From NCBI RefSeq assembly GCF_030409945.1, contig NZ_JAUFQV010000039.1:1-64000 (forward strand): DNA of 64,000 nt. The letters are read 5' to 3'. The translations under genes were made by a program, and so were the position numbers. Below, one piece after another: positions 20,059 to 30,118 of the stretch. Every line of letters begins with the position of its first letter. Within the stretch, counting starts at the first letter, position 1. The stretch is from Vibrio tapetis subsp. quintayensis. Lineage in GTDB: Bacteria; Pseudomonadota; Gammaproteobacteria; Enterobacterales; Vibrionaceae. The notes beneath the pieces were generated by a model. The model made no database searches. It saw nothing but the letters and a program-made list of their open reading frames with translations, and was not told the origin of the DNA.

Positions 20059-20171
20059 CGTCTGTCTCACTCTTGCTTCTGGTGTCTTCCTTTCAGCATT
20101 TGCCGTGGAAGCCCTAATATTTATTTGAATACACGACATCTATGCATCGCGTTTATTGTAATAAAGTGGTG

Positions 20172-20840
20172 CTAGTTTACGCTGACTCTTAATGACGCAC
20201 TGATTGCAAACGGCGTTAATGTTGCCGCTCCTGCTAACATGGCACCTAACACGGCAAGTTGACCGTTATACGCCATCCCTAGACTGGCTGCATCAATTGC
20301 CGAGGTAGCAAAAATCAAAATTGGGATATAAAGCGGTAAAATTAACAAACTCAACAATACGCCGCCTTTTTGCAGTCCGACGGTCAAAGCAACACCTATC
20401 GCGCCGATAAAGCTTAACGTTGGTGTCCCCACCAGCAATGTCAGCACAACCGCTAACCAAGTATTAAAGTCTAACGACAATAATATAGCGAGCAACGGGC
20501 TGATAAGTATGAGTGGTAAGCCAGTGAGTAGCCAATGCGCGATGACTTTACTCATAACGGCCAACGGCAATGGGATAGGCATCAGCATCATTTGTTCCAA
20601 CGCTCCATCTTGGTAATCGTCACGAAATAGACGTTCTAATGACAATAAAGCTGAAAGCAACGCTGCAACCCAAACGATTCCAGCCGCGATGCGTGCTAAT
20701 AAATTTGGCTCTGGCCCAATACTGAGCGGAAACAGGGTTACGACAATAATAAAAAACCACAGCGGATTTAAGATGTCGGCTTGTCGTCTGAATGCGATGA
20801 GCAGCTCTCGGCGCACAATCGTTAGCATAGAAGAAACCAT
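20172..20840 (-). CDS. ccmB: haem exporter ABC permease CcmB
   Basis: The 222-residue protein has six membrane helices, with the conserved NPLWFFIIVVTLFPLSIG near the N-terminus and the family's LERLFRDDYQDG loop. It is the membrane partner of the CcmA ATPase. The CcmAB complex is needed for release of haem-loaded CcmE. Four bases separate it from ccmA. Confidence 0.95.
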   Translation of the reverse strand: MVSSMLTIVRRELLIAFRRQADILNPLWFFIIVVTLFPLSIGPEPNLLARIAAGIVWVAALLSALLSLERLFRDDYQDGALEQMMLMPIPLPLAVMSKVIAHWLLTGLPLILISPLLAILLSLDFNTWLAVVLTLLVGTPTLSFIGAIGVALTVGLQKGGVLLSLLILPLYIPILIFATSAIDAASLGMAYNGQLAVLGAMLAGAATLTPFAISASLRVSVN

Positions 20841-20844
20841 TTAG

Positions 20845-21462
20845 TTAGTCTCCTAATCGAATCTTTCGAAGTAATGGATTGTCGGCAAACATGTCTTGGT
20901 GTGTCGTCAGCAAAACCATTCCCCCAGAATTAGCGTGTTTTAGAAATAAGGTTTCCAACACTTTAACGCCTTGCTTATCGATCGCCGTTAATGGTTCGTC
21001 TAATATCCAAAGAGGATGATTACTCAACCACAATCTAGCCAACGCTACACGTCGCTGTTGCCCAGCGGATAACTGGCCAACAGGCACTTCTTCTCGGCCA
21101 GCAAGCCCGACCAAAGTCAGTGCATTCCATATCGCTTGTTGATCGTTTTTCTGCTGATGAAGTTGAAGATAAAAGGCGAGATTTTCATACGCGTTAAGTT
21201 CGCGTTTTATACCAGGTTGATGCCCCAAGAACAGCAGATCTTGATGGTAGGCATCACGGTTATCAAAAATGCTTTCATTATTCCAAGAAATGCTTCCTTC
21301 TTCGCTATCTCCTAGACCTGCAATGATCCTCAATAACGTGGTTTTTCCTGTGCCATTTCGTCCTTCAACTTGTATCAATTCACCCGGTTGCACGGAAAAT
21401 GATAGGGACTCAAACAGTACGCGTTCATCTCGAATAGCAGTCAGGTTTGATACTTCAAGCAT
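20845..21462 (-). CDS. ccmA: haem exporter ABC ATPase CcmA
   Basis: The 205-residue ATPase has Walker [10 protein letters not shown] near 34-42, the signature [14 protein letters not shown], Walker [13 protein letters not shown] and a switch His in TTHQD. It energises CcmB in the first step of System I cytochrome c biogenesis. It is the first gene of the leftward ccm operon. No obvious core promoter was recognised in the 270 bp upstream. Confidence 0.95.
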   Translation of the reverse strand: MLEVSNLTAIRDERVLFESLSFSVQPGELIQVEGRNGTGKTTLLRIIAGLGDSEEGSISWNNESIFDNRDAYHQDLLFLGHQPGIKRELNAYENLAFYLQLHQQKNDQQAIWNALTLVGLAGREEVPVGQLSAGQQRRVALARLWLSNHPLWILDEPLTAIDKQGVKVLETLFLKHANSGGMVLLTTHQDMFADNPLLRKIRLGD

Positions 21463-21648
21463 GGTCTTAATTATTAAAGTAATTGAGTCGTTATCTTAAC
21501 ACACAGAATTGACCACAAAATAGAACTAGAAGTTAAGGAAACGCGAATCGCACCAGAAATCTGTTAACTAATTGCCACATTTTTGAAAAAGGACACATAA
21601 CGTAGATTATTCGGTCTATAAATTGAAAGTAAATGATACAAAAAAGAG

Positions 21649-21680
21649 AAGACCTTTCGGCCTTCTCTTAACAAACTACG
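21649..21680 (-). terminator. terminator of the flagellar/chemotaxis operon
   Basis: On the minus strand an 11-bp stem with one mismatch (AAGAGAAGGCC / GGTCTTCTCTT, GAAA loop) is followed by six T. It lies about 55 bp past the DUF2802 stop. Confidence 0.85.
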
Positions 21681-21733
21681 ATGAATTTTTACTCAATGTG
21701 GGTAACTGGCAATAATACAGCCACCTAAATTCA

Positions 21734-22243
21734 CTATTTCATTTTATGCTGTGGTCTTCGTTGCTGAGCTGGCGACCTCATTCCCTTTCTTTCAGGGTGG
21801 TCATTCAAAGGAGGCACTTTCTCTTTACCCGCAATTTTGCTTTGTAACGACATCATCAATTCTGCTTCTGCTTTTGGCAATTCACATTCTTCAATCAGCT
21901 CGTTAATTCCGGCACCCAGTTGCACCATTTTGTTAGCGCGAGAGTACATGCGGCCATCTGAATCGGTATGTTCCAATTCTGTCACACGTTCTACTAGATG
22001 CTGAATGATGTCTTGTTGCTCAGCTACTTTTTGCCCTAAACCAACCATAACAGAACGTACTTCCAGTACTTGCTTATTGGTTTTTTGCAATTCTTTTTCT
22101 AAACCACGTACCTGCTGCCTTTGTGTTTCCAAACGCTTAGCACCCGTGCGTTTCACGCGTACAAACACCAAGATAATACAAAGCGCAACAAACACAGCTA
22201 CCCCTATTAAAAGAGGTAACATTGTTGATAACTCATTCATCAT
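21734..22243 (-). CDS. DUF2802 protein at the end of the chemotaxis operon
   Basis: The 169-residue protein has one N-terminal membrane helix (about 9-28), a coiled coil (about 35-90) and a DUF2802 helical segment with the motif GAGINELIEECELPKAEAELM. The C-terminus is basic and polar. Its start overlaps the cheW stop (TAATG). The family is typically found directly after cheW in vibrios and pseudomonads. The molecular function is unknown; position suggests a polar or chemotaxis-related role. Confidence 0.82.
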   Translation of the reverse strand: MMNELSTMLPLLIGVAVFVALCIILVFVRVKRTGAKRLETQRQQVRGLEKELQKTNKQVLEVRSVMVGLGQKVAEQQDIIQHLVERVTELEHTDSDGRMYSRANKMVQLGAGINELIEECELPKAEAELMMSLQSKIAGKEKVPPLNDHPERKGMRSPAQQRRPQHKMK

Positions 22244-22737
22244 TATAGATGAGCCATGTCATCCCACTCTTCATCAGTAAGCAGCTTGTTTAGATCAACA
22301 AGAATCAGAAGTTTACCTTCTCTGTTGCTTACACCTTGGATGAACTTAGCACTTTCATCGGTACCAACACTTGGCGTGGTATCAATTTCAGAAGAACGTA
22401 AGTAAACCACTTCAGCAACGCTATCTACCAAAATACCAATCACTTGATGCTCAGATTCAATCACAATAATACGCGTATTATCTGTAATTTCGCCTTGCAT
22501 TAAGCCGAAGCGAGAACGTGTATCAATAACTGTTACAACGTTACCACGAAGGTTGATGATACCCAGAACGTAATCAGGCGCTCCCGGTACTGGCGCAATC
22601 TCTGTATAACGCAATACCTCACGTACTTGCATTACATTGATGCCGTATGTTTCGTCTTCAAGCTGGAATGTTACCCACTGAAGAACTTCATCGTTTGCTT
22701 GGTCTTTTCTTACTTCTACTTCGTTCGTTTGAGACAT
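22243..22737 (-). CDS. cheW: chemotaxis coupling protein CheW
   Basis: The 164-residue single-domain CheW links chemoreceptors to CheA. The core includes VTFQLEDETYGINVMQVREVLR, the VPGAPDYVLGIINLRG segment and VDSVAEVVYL. Its usual lengths and residues are present. It is preceded by parP with a 39-bp gap and is 1-base coupled to the DUF2802 gene. Confidence 0.96.
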   Translation of the reverse strand: MSQTNEVEVRKDQANDEVLQWVTFQLEDETYGINVMQVREVLRYTEIAPVPGAPDYVLGIINLRGNVVTVIDTRSRFGLMQGEITDNTRIIVIESEHQVIGILVDSVAEVVYLRSSEIDTTPSVGTDESAKFIQGVSNREGKLLILVDLNKLLTDEEWDDMAHL

Positions 22738-22776
22738 GTTTTATCCTCATTTTTGCCGCTAACGACAATTCTACTT

Positions 22777-24048
22777 CTAACTGTCCAACGCTTTGACATC
22801 GAGCCCTGCATCCAGCATTGTGATCATCGCATCGACATGGATCAGAGCGCACATTTTTTCTTTAACCATCCCGGCTAACCAAGGACGTTTCCCGGCACTT
22901 TTGCGCCAGCGGATTTTCTCAGGGCTAAGCCACTCGGTACCCATTAACTGGTTCGATGCTAACCCCCAATGACTTTCATCTAACATCACAATATATTGAT
23001 AGTTATCGCGATGTGTATCATCGGTCAATTTTTCGGACATTGCCCACCTTGCGGTGTCGACAACATCTAACTGGTCGTTCTTGTTGGTCTGTAAGCCTAA
23101 ATACCAATCAGGACGACCAATCAAGTGATTAAGTTCTTCAGCCTTTTGATGTATCCCGCCAAGCTCATCTAAAGGTACAGCAAAAACGACGCTATTTACT
23201 TCAAAATAAAGTACTTGAAACGCATCGTTCCTTGCAACAGTAGTCCACTCTTTAGCAAACCCTGCACCCGATTCTGTTTGAGGTTGGGCCTCTGCGTGTT
23301 GCTCAATGACTTCTTCTTCATGAACTTCTGGAATGGCTATAGGCTCTACAGTCTCAGCAATTACAGGCTCAGGTTCGGCTATCGCTTCAAGTTCTACTTC
23401 TTGCTCTTCAATCTGAGGTTCGGCGTAGCTGCTTTCCCACTCTTGAATTTCTGCGCTGAGCAAAGATGGCTCTTCTTGAGCAACCTCTGCTACAACGGCA
23501 ATATCGACGTTATTTTGATTAATGAGCTCGTCAATTTCTGGCTCATCTGCAACATTGGTCGACTCTAACTGACTTAATAAACGTTGAACATCTTCTAAAT
23601 CAGGAACTTCAAATTCGCTATAGACTACTTCAGTATAGGACGAACTCGGTTCACTTTGTAACTTAGCTTGCGGTTCAAATTCAAATTCATCGGATGCGTA
23701 TTGATCTGTGCCATTTTTCGGATCCGCATCTGATTCAACTTGTTCATCCGAACCTCTTGTTTCATCGTCAGAATCAGATTCAGTAACTGGAGCTTCAGGT
23801 GATTGAAGTTCTGAACTATGAACTTCTTGGGCCTGTACTTGTGCTTCCTTAGATTCTGCCAATTCGTCAGTGACGTCCGATTGCACGACCTTATTAACAA
23901 CGATCACTTCTTCGGCAGAATAGTCAGGTTCACTGGCATCAAGCTCGTCTTTCTCATTCGAGAAGAATAAGTCTTCGCCGAGCAATGCCGTAAAGTAGTC
24001 ATCTAGCGCCTGTTCGCTTGATAGTACAGGATCCGGTTCTTTAATCAT
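22777..24048 (-). CDS. parP: polar chemotaxis array protein ParP (CheW-like C-terminal domain)
   Basis: The 423-residue protein has a long, strongly acidic Glu/Gln/Val-rich N-terminal and central region (about 1-270), likely disordered, and a C-terminal CheW-like domain (about 275-415). In V. cholerae and V. parahaemolyticus, ParP binds CheA and ParC and holds arrays at the cell pole. ATG 24048 is chosen because GAGG precedes it and it overlaps the parC stop by 8 bp. The longer in-frame extension to 24117 would lie in parC. The identification rests on architecture plus position between parC and cheW. Confidence 0.88.
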   Translation of the reverse strand: MIKEPDPVLSSEQALDDYFTALLGEDLFFSNEKDELDASEPDYSAEEVIVVNKVVQSDVTDELAESKEAQVQAQEVHSSELQSPEAPVTESDSDDETRGSDEQVESDADPKNGTDQYASDEFEFEPQAKLQSEPSSSYTEVVYSEFEVPDLEDVQRLLSQLESTNVADEPEIDELINQNNVDIAVVAEVAQEEPSLLSAEIQEWESSYAEPQIEEQEVELEAIAEPEPVIAETVEPIAIPEVHEEEVIEQHAEAQPQTESGAGFAKEWTTVARNDAFQVLYFEVNSVVFAVPLDELGGIHQKAEELNHLIGRPDWYLGLQTNKNDQLDVVDTARWAMSEKLTDDTHRDNYQYIVMLDESHWGLASNQLMGTEWLSPEKIRWRKSAGKRPWLAGMVKEKMCALIHVDAMITMLDAGLDVKALDS

Positions 24049-24817
24049 CGAAAGATAACCTCTCGAGATAGATAAGGAGCTGTTTGTAAGCAAATACGCC
24101 ACGACTACCAGGTGCAAAATACGACGCAGGTAAATGCTTTAAACTGGCGTCGCGGAATTTGGTGTCTATAGGTACTGCAGACGGCCACACTTGATTAGGA
24201 TACCCTTTCTTCAGTTGTGTTAACGTCTGAAGCGAAGCATTAGTGCGCTTGTCATACATGGTCGGTACTATGGTCGTCTTAAACGCGGAGGTTCGAGACT
24301 TCTGCATGATCGCCAATGTTCTGACCATTCTCTCTAAGCCTTTCATGGCTAAGAATTCCGTTTGAACAGGAATGAGAATTCGATCACTGGCTGCCAATGC
24401 GTTAACCATCATTACCCCTAAAATTGGCGGGCAATCAATCAGTACATAGTCATATTTCTCAGAAATTGCAGCAAGGGCCTTATTCAAGATAAGCCCCATA
24501 CCACTACGATTCCCCATCACTCGATCAAGTGTTGCGAGCGACATATGAGCAGGAATAATGTCGATATTTTCTATATCTGTACCTAAAATCAAGGAGCTGA
24601 CGCTGCTTTCATCGATTTGCCTCAATTGAAACATATCAAATAAGCTACATGGCACTTCGTCAGAGTCATATCCGAGATAAGTAGTCAGAGACGCATGAGG
24701 GTCGGTATCTACCAATAACACTCGTTTACCACGCTGACTTAACAACCCCGCCAGCGTAACTGTCGTTGTTGTTTTGCCTACACCACCCTTTTGGTTAGCG
24801 ACACTCCAAACTATCAC
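24041..24817 (-). CDS. parC: ParA-like ATPase ParC, polar localisation of chemotaxis arrays
   Basis: The 258-residue ParA/MinD-type ATPase has a deviant Walker A, KGGVGKTTT, at 10-18, a Walker A' segment VLLVDTDPHAS, and the switch DCPPILG. In vibrios this gene next to cheB guides chemotaxis clusters to the old pole and then the new pole. It is not the topoisomerase IV subunit of the same name. It follows cheB by nine bases and overlaps parP. Confidence 0.92.
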   Translation of the reverse strand: MIVWSVANQKGGVGKTTTTVTLAGLLSQRGKRVLLVDTDPHASLTTYLGYDSDEVPCSLFDMFQLRQIDESSVSSLILGTDIENIDIIPAHMSLATLDRVMGNRSGMGLILNKALAAISEKYDYVLIDCPPILGVMMVNALAASDRILIPVQTEFLAMKGLERMVRTLAIMQKSRTSAFKTTIVPTMYDKRTNASLQTLTQLKKGYPNQVWPSAVPIDTKFRDASLKHLPASYFAPGSRGVFAYKQLLIYLERLSFDD

Positions 24818-24826
24818 ATTGACTCC

Positions 24827-25978
24827 TTAAGATATGCCAACTTCAACTAGCATACGTTCAGCGATACGCTCTAGCGGTAAATCCTCGCTAGAGATCCCTG
24901 CTTTCGCTACTGCTTGTGGCATACCGTATACCACACAGCTTTCTTCATCTTGCGCCCAAATAGTCGCACCGGCTGTTTTCAGCATTCTTGCCCCTTCGCG
25001 TCCATCAGCTCCCATGCCGGTCAACACCATAGATAGTACTTTATCTTGGTATATTTTTGCTGCCGAGCCAAAGGTTACGTCCACACACGGTTTGTAATTC
25101 ATGCGCTCGCCACCATCAATAATGCGAAGCTTTGCAGAACCAGGACGACCATCGATCATCATCTGTTTACCACCTGGAGCCAAATAAGCATGACCAGGTT
25201 TCAATACATCACCGTCTTCCGCTTCTTTTACTTGAATCTTACACAAAGAATTCAGTCTCGATGCGAACGCCGCAGTAAAGGTCGCTGGCATGTGCTGTAT
25301 CAGCACAATTGGATGCGGATAATGCGCAGGTAGTTTTGTCAGAACTTTTTGCAGTGCTACAGGCCCTCCCGTAGAGGTACCAATAGCGGTCAGTTGATAT
25401 TTTTTACCACTCGCTTTGTATTTTCCTGAAAAACTTCTTGTTGGTGAAGTTCCTGTCGGAGCTACAGGTGCTGACGGTGTGGTTCTTAACTGAGAAGCCG
25501 TATTGCGTGTAGCCGGAGTCGACGGCGCAGTACGAGTCGGTGCTGCTGGTGCCGTTGTCATGCTTCTACGCATAAACACACGCTTACGCGCAATTTCACT
25601 CACTCTTTGTTGCAGCAAACTAACGGCTTCGTCTCTATTTCTTGCAATGTCTTCAAATTTCTTTGGTAAGAAATCTAATGCACCTGCATCCAGAGCGTCT
25701 AACGTTGCTTTTGCGCCATCGTGAGTTAACGATGAGAACATCAAAATAGGGGTCGGCTGCACTTTCATGATTTCACGAACAGCGGTAATGCCGTCCATTA
25801 CCGGCATTTCGATGTCCATAGTGATCACATCCGGTTTAATTCGGAGTGCTTTTTCAACGGCTTCTTTACCGTTAACCGCCATGTCCACTACTTCAAGGCG
25901 CGGGTCTGAGTTGATGATTTCACTGACGCGACGTCTAAAAAAACTTGAATCATCAACAACGAGTACTCTAACCGCCAT
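24827..25978 (-). CDS. cheB: chemotaxis-specific methylesterase CheB
   Basis: The 383-residue protein has an N-terminal receiver (VVDDS at the start, phosphoacceptor Asp in [11 protein letters not shown]). A Pro/Thr/Ala linker of about 60 residues follows, then a C-terminal methylesterase domain with catalytic Ser in GTSTGGP, His in IQHMP and Asp in LTGMGADG. It removes methyl groups from receptor glutamates during adaptation. No cheR is in this window. It lies 13 bp after cheA. Confidence 0.96.
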   Translation of the reverse strand: MAVRVLVVDDSSFFRRRVSEIINSDPRLEVVDMAVNGKEAVEKALRIKPDVITMDIEMPVMDGITAVREIMKVQPTPILMFSSLTHDGAKATLDALDAGALDFLPKKFEDIARNRDEAVSLLQQRVSEIARKRVFMRRSMTTAPAAPTRTAPSTPATRNTASQLRTTPSAPVAPTGTSPTRSFSGKYKASGKKYQLTAIGTSTGGPVALQKVLTKLPAHYPHPIVLIQHMPATFTAAFASRLNSLCKIQVKEAEDGDVLKPGHAYLAPGGKQMMIDGRPGSAKLRIIDGGERMNYKPCVDVTFGSAAKIYQDKVLSMVLTGMGADGREGARMLKTAGATIWAQDEESCVVYGMPQAVAKAGISSEDLPLERIAERMLVEVGIS

Positions 25979-25991
25979 ACTATTCCTTTAA

Positions 25992-28178
25992 TTAAATGTG
26001 CGAACGCATCGCATATTTTTTCAATAAGTTTGGTACATCAAGAATCAATGCAATGTGACCATCACTGGTAATCGTTGCACCAGCCATGCCTGGCGTACCT
26101 TGCAATAGCTCATCTAACGGTTTAATCACCACTTCTTCTTGGCCAATCAATGTATCGACCACAAAGCCGACACGCTGACCGCCAAGTTGAACGATAACAA
26201 CATGACCAAGATTGCTCTTACTCGTATCGTACGCTTTATTCGGCACTAACCATTGCTGTAAGTAGAACAGTGGTATTGATTTCTCACGAACAATAATCGT
26301 AAGTTGACCATCTACTGTATTGGTTTTGCTCAAATCTAAATGGAAGATTTCATTTACGCTTGCCAACGGAAGTGCAAACGGCTGACCAGAAACCCCCACC
26401 ATCAAGGTTGGTAGAATAGCCAATGTCAGTGGCACTTTAATGGTGATCTTGGTGCCCTTGCCCATCTCTGAATCAATGTCTATCGAACCATTAAGGGTAT
26501 TGATGGCAGTTTTCACCACATCCATGCCTACACCACGGCCAGAAATATCTGAAATTTCCGTTTTGGTTGAGAAACCAGGAGCAAAGATTAGGTTGTAACA
26601 CTCTTTTGGTGTTAATCGTGCGGCCGCATCTTGATCCATAATACCGCGATCTACAGCGATACCACGTAATTTATCGGCATCCATACCCCCACCATCATCT
26701 ACAATGCTAAGTTGGATATGATCGCCTTCTTGCGAAGCGGCTAATATAACTTTACCCGTTCTAGGCTTACCACTCGCAACACGAGCGTCCGGCATTTCAA
26801 CGCCGTGATCCACAGAGTTACGAACCAAGTGAATTAGTGGATCCGCCAGCGCCTCAACGAGGTTTTTATCTAAGTCAGTGTCTTCTCCGCGCATTTCAAG
26901 CACGATGTCTTTTTCTAGGCTACGTGCCAAATCACGAACAACTCGAGGGAAACGGCCAAATACTTTCTTAATTGGCTGCATGCGCGTTTTCATTACCGCG
27001 CCTTGCAAATCGGCTGTCACGACATCTAAGTTAGAGACGGCTTTGGCCATTTCTTCATCGTTACTGTTCAAGCCCAAGCTCACTAAACGGTTACGCACTA
27101 ATACGAGTTCGCCAACCATATTCATGATGTCATCCAGTGTTGACGTATCAACACGAACGGTCGCTTCAGCTTGAGGTTTTTTCTCTTTTGTTGCTGGCGG
27201 CTTCGCTGCGGCTGCAGGAGCCGGGGCTTTCGCCGCTGGTGCTGCTTTTGCTGGCGCCGGAGCCGCTGGTTTAGCAACAGGAGCTGGCGCTACTGGTTTA
27301 GCGGCAACGGGCTCTGGTGCTGGAGCAACAGGCTGAGTAGCCGCTTCAAGCTCTTCTGGAGATGGACCTTTACCTGAACCATGTAGTTCATCGAGCAGTT
27401 TTTCAAACTCATCATCAGACATGATATCACTATCACTACTGATAGACGGTTTCGGATCTGGTGCCGCAGGAGCTGGTGCAGATGCACCTGCTGATGGGCT
27501 TTGCCCTGAGCCGTGAAGCTCATCTAATAATTTTTCAAACTCATCATCGGTAATGTCGTCACCAGCCGCTGCCATGGATGGAGCTGCACTTGGTGCTGGC
27601 GCTGCTGGAGCACTGACAGCCGAAGGCGCTGTGCCTTTACCATGCAGTTCATCAAGCAGTTTTTCGAATTCGTCTTGAGAGATATCGTCAATTGAAGAGC
27701 TGTCTATCGAAGTCTGTGCAGCTGCTGGCTCAGGAGCGGCCACTGGGGCTTCTACAACTGGAGCCGCCGGAGCTTCTGGTTCAGGAGCACCCGGATTACA
27801 CAAACGGTGTAATTCTTCGATTAGCTCAGGAGCGGCGGGAACGAGAGGCTCTCGATCTTGCACTGCTACAAACATAACGTTTATTTCATCTAGAGCTTTT
27901 AAAATGGTGTCCATGAACTCTGCACTTAAGCTAAGTTGGCCATTTCTCAATAGATCAAATAGGTTTTCCGCACCATGACAAACGTCAACGAGTTCACCAA
28001 GTGATAAGAATCCAGCACCGCCTTTTACAGTATGGAAACCTCGGAAAATTGCATTCAACAAATCCCTATCTTCAGGATTATTTTCTAGTTCAATCAACTG
28101 CTCAGATAGCAGTTCTAGGATCTCTCCAGCTTCAACTAAAAAATCCTGTAGAATGTCTTCGTCTAATTCGTAGCTCAT
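25992..28178 (-). CDS. cheA: chemotaxis histidine kinase CheA with repeated linker motifs
   Basis: The 728-residue kinase has the P1 domain (phospho-His49 in RGFHTVKGG). No folded P2 domain is recognisable. Residues about 130-350 form an Ala/Pro-rich linker with three copies of a DEFEKLLDELHG motif, at about 164-179, 206-222 and 250-266. Then come P3 dimerisation (from TSTLDDIMNMVGELVLVRN), P4 ATPase (N, G1 and G2 boxes: HLVRNSVDHG, DDGGGMD, GRGVGMDVV) and the P5 CheW-like regulatory domain. The motif copies resemble the CheY-binding ends of FliM and CheZ. CheA phosphorylates CheY and CheB. Confidence 0.97.
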   Translation of the reverse strand: MSYELDEDILQDFLVEAGEILELLSEQLIELENNPEDRDLLNAIFRGFHTVKGGAGFLSLGELVDVCHGAENLFDLLRNGQLSLSAEFMDTILKALDEINVMFVAVQDREPLVPAAPELIEELHRLCNPGAPEPEAPAAPVVEAPVAAPEPAAAQTSIDSSSIDDISQDEFEKLLDELHGKGTAPSAVSAPAAPAPSAAPSMAAAGDDITDDEFEKLLDELHGSGQSPSAGASAPAPAAPDPKPSISSDSDIMSDDEFEKLLDELHGSGKGPSPEELEAATQPVAPAPEPVAAKPVAPAPVAKPAAPAPAKAAPAAKAPAPAAAAKPPATKEKKPQAEATVRVDTSTLDDIMNMVGELVLVRNRLVSLGLNSNDEEMAKAVSNLDVVTADLQGAVMKTRMQPIKKVFGRFPRVVRDLARSLEKDIVLEMRGEDTDLDKNLVEALADPLIHLVRNSVDHGVEMPDARVASGKPRTGKVILAASQEGDHIQLSIVDDGGGMDADKLRGIAVDRGIMDQDAAARLTPKECYNLIFAPGFSTKTEISDISGRGVGMDVVKTAINTLNGSIDIDSEMGKGTKITIKVPLTLAILPTLMVGVSGQPFALPLASVNEIFHLDLSKTNTVDGQLTIIVREKSIPLFYLQQWLVPNKAYDTSKSNLGHVVIVQLGGQRVGFVVDTLIGQEEVVIKPLDELLQGTPGMAGATITSDGHIALILDVPNLLKKYAMRSHI

Positions 28179-28187
28179 ATATTACCC

Positions 28188-28913
28188 CTAAAAACCAAGA
28201 CTTGATAACAAATCATCAACATCATCCTGTGACGCCACCGTATCTTCCCGCTCATGCGGATTGAGAATCGGCCCCTCAGGTGCGATTGCGTCTGCTGTCG
28301 GCTTAGTTTCTTGCTGCTCTTCTTTTTGCTGTTCAACACCAAAGGCCGTCAATATCTCGACAAGTCTATCTTCTACTTCACGAACCAAAGTGATTACGCG
28401 TTTTATAATTTGACCAGTTAGATCTTGAAAGTCTTGAGCCATTAATATTTCAGTCAATTGACTGCGAAGCTCAGAACTGTCTCCTTCCACTTGAACCATT
28501 AACTCGTCGATTCGATGGCAGAGGGCTTTAAACTCACTGAGTTCAATGCGCCCTTTCATTAAGCGATTCCATTCAGGGCGAACTAGCATTAAATGTTCGT
28601 GTAGGTTATCTGCCATAGGCAAAGAACGCTCAACGGCATCCATTGTGCGGTTAGCTGCTGTTTCTGTTTTCGCAATCACGTATTCGAGCCTATCCCTTGC
28701 ATCTGGGATTTCATCGGTCGCGATTTCGCTCATACGTTGATCCATGTGAAACTGATGAAGTGAATCATGCAAATCACGTGTTAATGAACCAATCTCTTGA
28801 AAAACAGGATTGTTTGCAGGCTTTGTTAAGCTGCATACAAGGTCATCGGCTTCTGCTTGCTGACCGTTTTCTAGCAACTGAACCAGCTCTTTCGCTTGCT
28901 CTAAAGAAATCAT
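28188..28913 (-). CDS. cheZ: CheY phosphatase CheZ
   Basis: The 241-residue protein is largely helical, with the catalytic region LMAQDFQDLTGQIIKRV; the Gln in DFQDLTGQ is the catalytic residue by analogy with E. coli Q147. It ends with the CheY-binding peptide SQDDVDDLLSSLGF. It dephosphorylates CheY-P. It lies between cheY and cheA; no strong ribosome binding site is seen before ATG 28913. Confidence 0.95.
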   Translation of the reverse strand: MISLEQAKELVQLLENGQQAEADDLVCSLTKPANNPVFQEIGSLTRDLHDSLHQFHMDQRMSEIATDEIPDARDRLEYVIAKTETAANRTMDAVERSLPMADNLHEHLMLVRPEWNRLMKGRIELSEFKALCHRIDELMVQVEGDSSELRSQLTEILMAQDFQDLTGQIIKRVITLVREVEDRLVEILTAFGVEQQKEEQQETKPTADAIAPEGPILNPHEREDTVASQDDVDDLLSSLGF

Positions 28914-28970
28914 TCTATTAATGCCCTTTGACGCCTCTGTGTGTTTAGTAATTATCTCAGCGTGCGTGGC

Positions 28971-29363
28971 TTATAAACGCTCAAAGATCTTATCTAATTT
29001 TTCTTTTAGCGTAGCGGCCGTAAATGGCTTAACGATATAACCATTCACACCAGCTTGTGCAGCTTCGATGATTTGCTCACGTTTTGCTTCAGCTGTGATC
29101 ATTAAAACAGGCAAGTGTTTGAGTTCATCATCAGCACGAATATTTTTTAGAAGGTCAATCCCTTGCATGCCAGGCATATTCCAGTCTGTTACTACGAAAT
29201 CAAACTCACCTTTCTTAAGCATAGGTAACGCAGTTAAACCATCGTCAGCTTCTTGAGTGTTATTAAAACCCAAATCACGAAGTAGGTTTTTTACAATACG
29301 GCGCATTGTTGAGAAATCATCAACAATGAGGATCTTCATGTTTTTATTCAAAATTGCCTCCAC
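28971..29363 (-). CDS. cheY: chemotaxis response regulator CheY
   Basis: The single receiver domain has the DDFS acid pocket, the phosphoacceptor Asp in [12 protein letters not shown], the T/S of MITAEA and the Lys of VKPF. It binds FliM to reverse the motor. The start is uncertain. GTG 29363 (product 130 residues, [16 protein letters not shown]) matches how vibrio CheY is usually written. TTG 29351, five bases after a GGAGG, has the best ribosome binding site. ATG 29339 is too far from it. Confidence 0.94.
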   Translation of the reverse strand: MEAILNKNMKILIVDDFSTMRRIVKNLLRDLGFNNTQEADDGLTALPMLKKGEFDFVVTDWNMPGMQGIDLLKNIRADDELKHLPVLMITAEAKREQIIEAAQAGVNGYIVKPFTAATLKEKLDKIFERL

Positions 29364-29383
29364 TGAGGTCAAAGTCAGTGTTA

Positions 29384-30118
29384 TTACTCATTGATTGTCC
29401 ACGCACTAAGTTTGGCACGCAAACGTTGCATTGATTGGCTATGTATTTGACTTACGCGAGATTCACTTACGTCTAATACTTCCCCAATTTCTTTTAAATT
29501 TAGCTCTTCATCATAATAAAGTGAAAGAACTAGAGCTTCTCTTTCCGGGAGCGTCTTAATCGAATCGACCAATGCTTGGCGAAACGCTTCGTCGGCTACC
29601 CCCTTGAATGGTAAGTTATCTTCTGATGCCTCATGTGGTGAAATGGCATCTTCAGATACACCTAGGTCCTCAATTCCTACTAGTCTTGAACAGTTTATAT
29701 CAGTTAACGCATTATGATACTGTTCTAACGACATATTTAAGTGTTTGGCTACTTCTGCATCAGTCGGGTCACGCGTCAATTTTGATTCTAGCTCATTTAT
29801 CGCCTGACTGATGGTTCTATTACTTTTATGCACCGATCGTGGCACCCAATCGCCTCGACGCATTTCATCTAACATGGCACCACGAATTCGAATACCAGCA
29901 TAAGTTTCAAAGCTGGCACCTTTGGTTCCATCATAGTTATTTTGTGCTTCGATTAGGCCGATCATACCTGATTGAATCAGATCATCGACAAGTACGTTCG
30001 GTGGCAACCGACCAATTAGGTGGTGCGCAATTCTTTTCACTAAACTTGAATAGCGCTCAAGAAACGCGGATTGGTTTCCTGGGTTCCCAAATTGATCATA
30101 TGTTAGCGCCTTATTCAC
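29384..30118 (-). CDS. fliA: flagellar sigma factor FliA (sigma-28)
   Basis: The 244-residue sigma-70-family factor has region 2 ([37 protein letters not shown]), region 3 and region 4 with the helix-turn-helix [21 protein letters not shown]. It directs transcription of late flagellar genes; matching promoters lie before at least four flagellin genes here. GTG 30118 is taken as start (MNKALTYDQ), overlapping flhG by 8 bp. TTG 30121 is an alternative. Confidence 0.95.
   Translation of the reverse strand: MNKALTYDQFGNPGNQSAFLERYSSLVKRIAHHLIGRLPPNVLVDDLIQSGMIGLIEAQNNYDGTKGASFETYAGIRIRGAMLDEMRRGDWVPRSVHKSNRTISQAINELESKLTRDPTDAEVAKHLNMSLEQYHNALTDINCSRLVGIEDLGVSEDAISPHEASEDNLPFKGVADEAFRQALVDSIKTLPEREALVLSLYYDEELNLKEIGEVLDVSESRVSQIHSQSMQRLRAKLSAWTINE

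Noticed and set aside
27171-27377. Plus-strand frame of Trp/Arg/Cys-rich codons opposite cheA
   Set aside because: It is the complement of the Ala/Pro-rich CheA linker; low complexity explains it.
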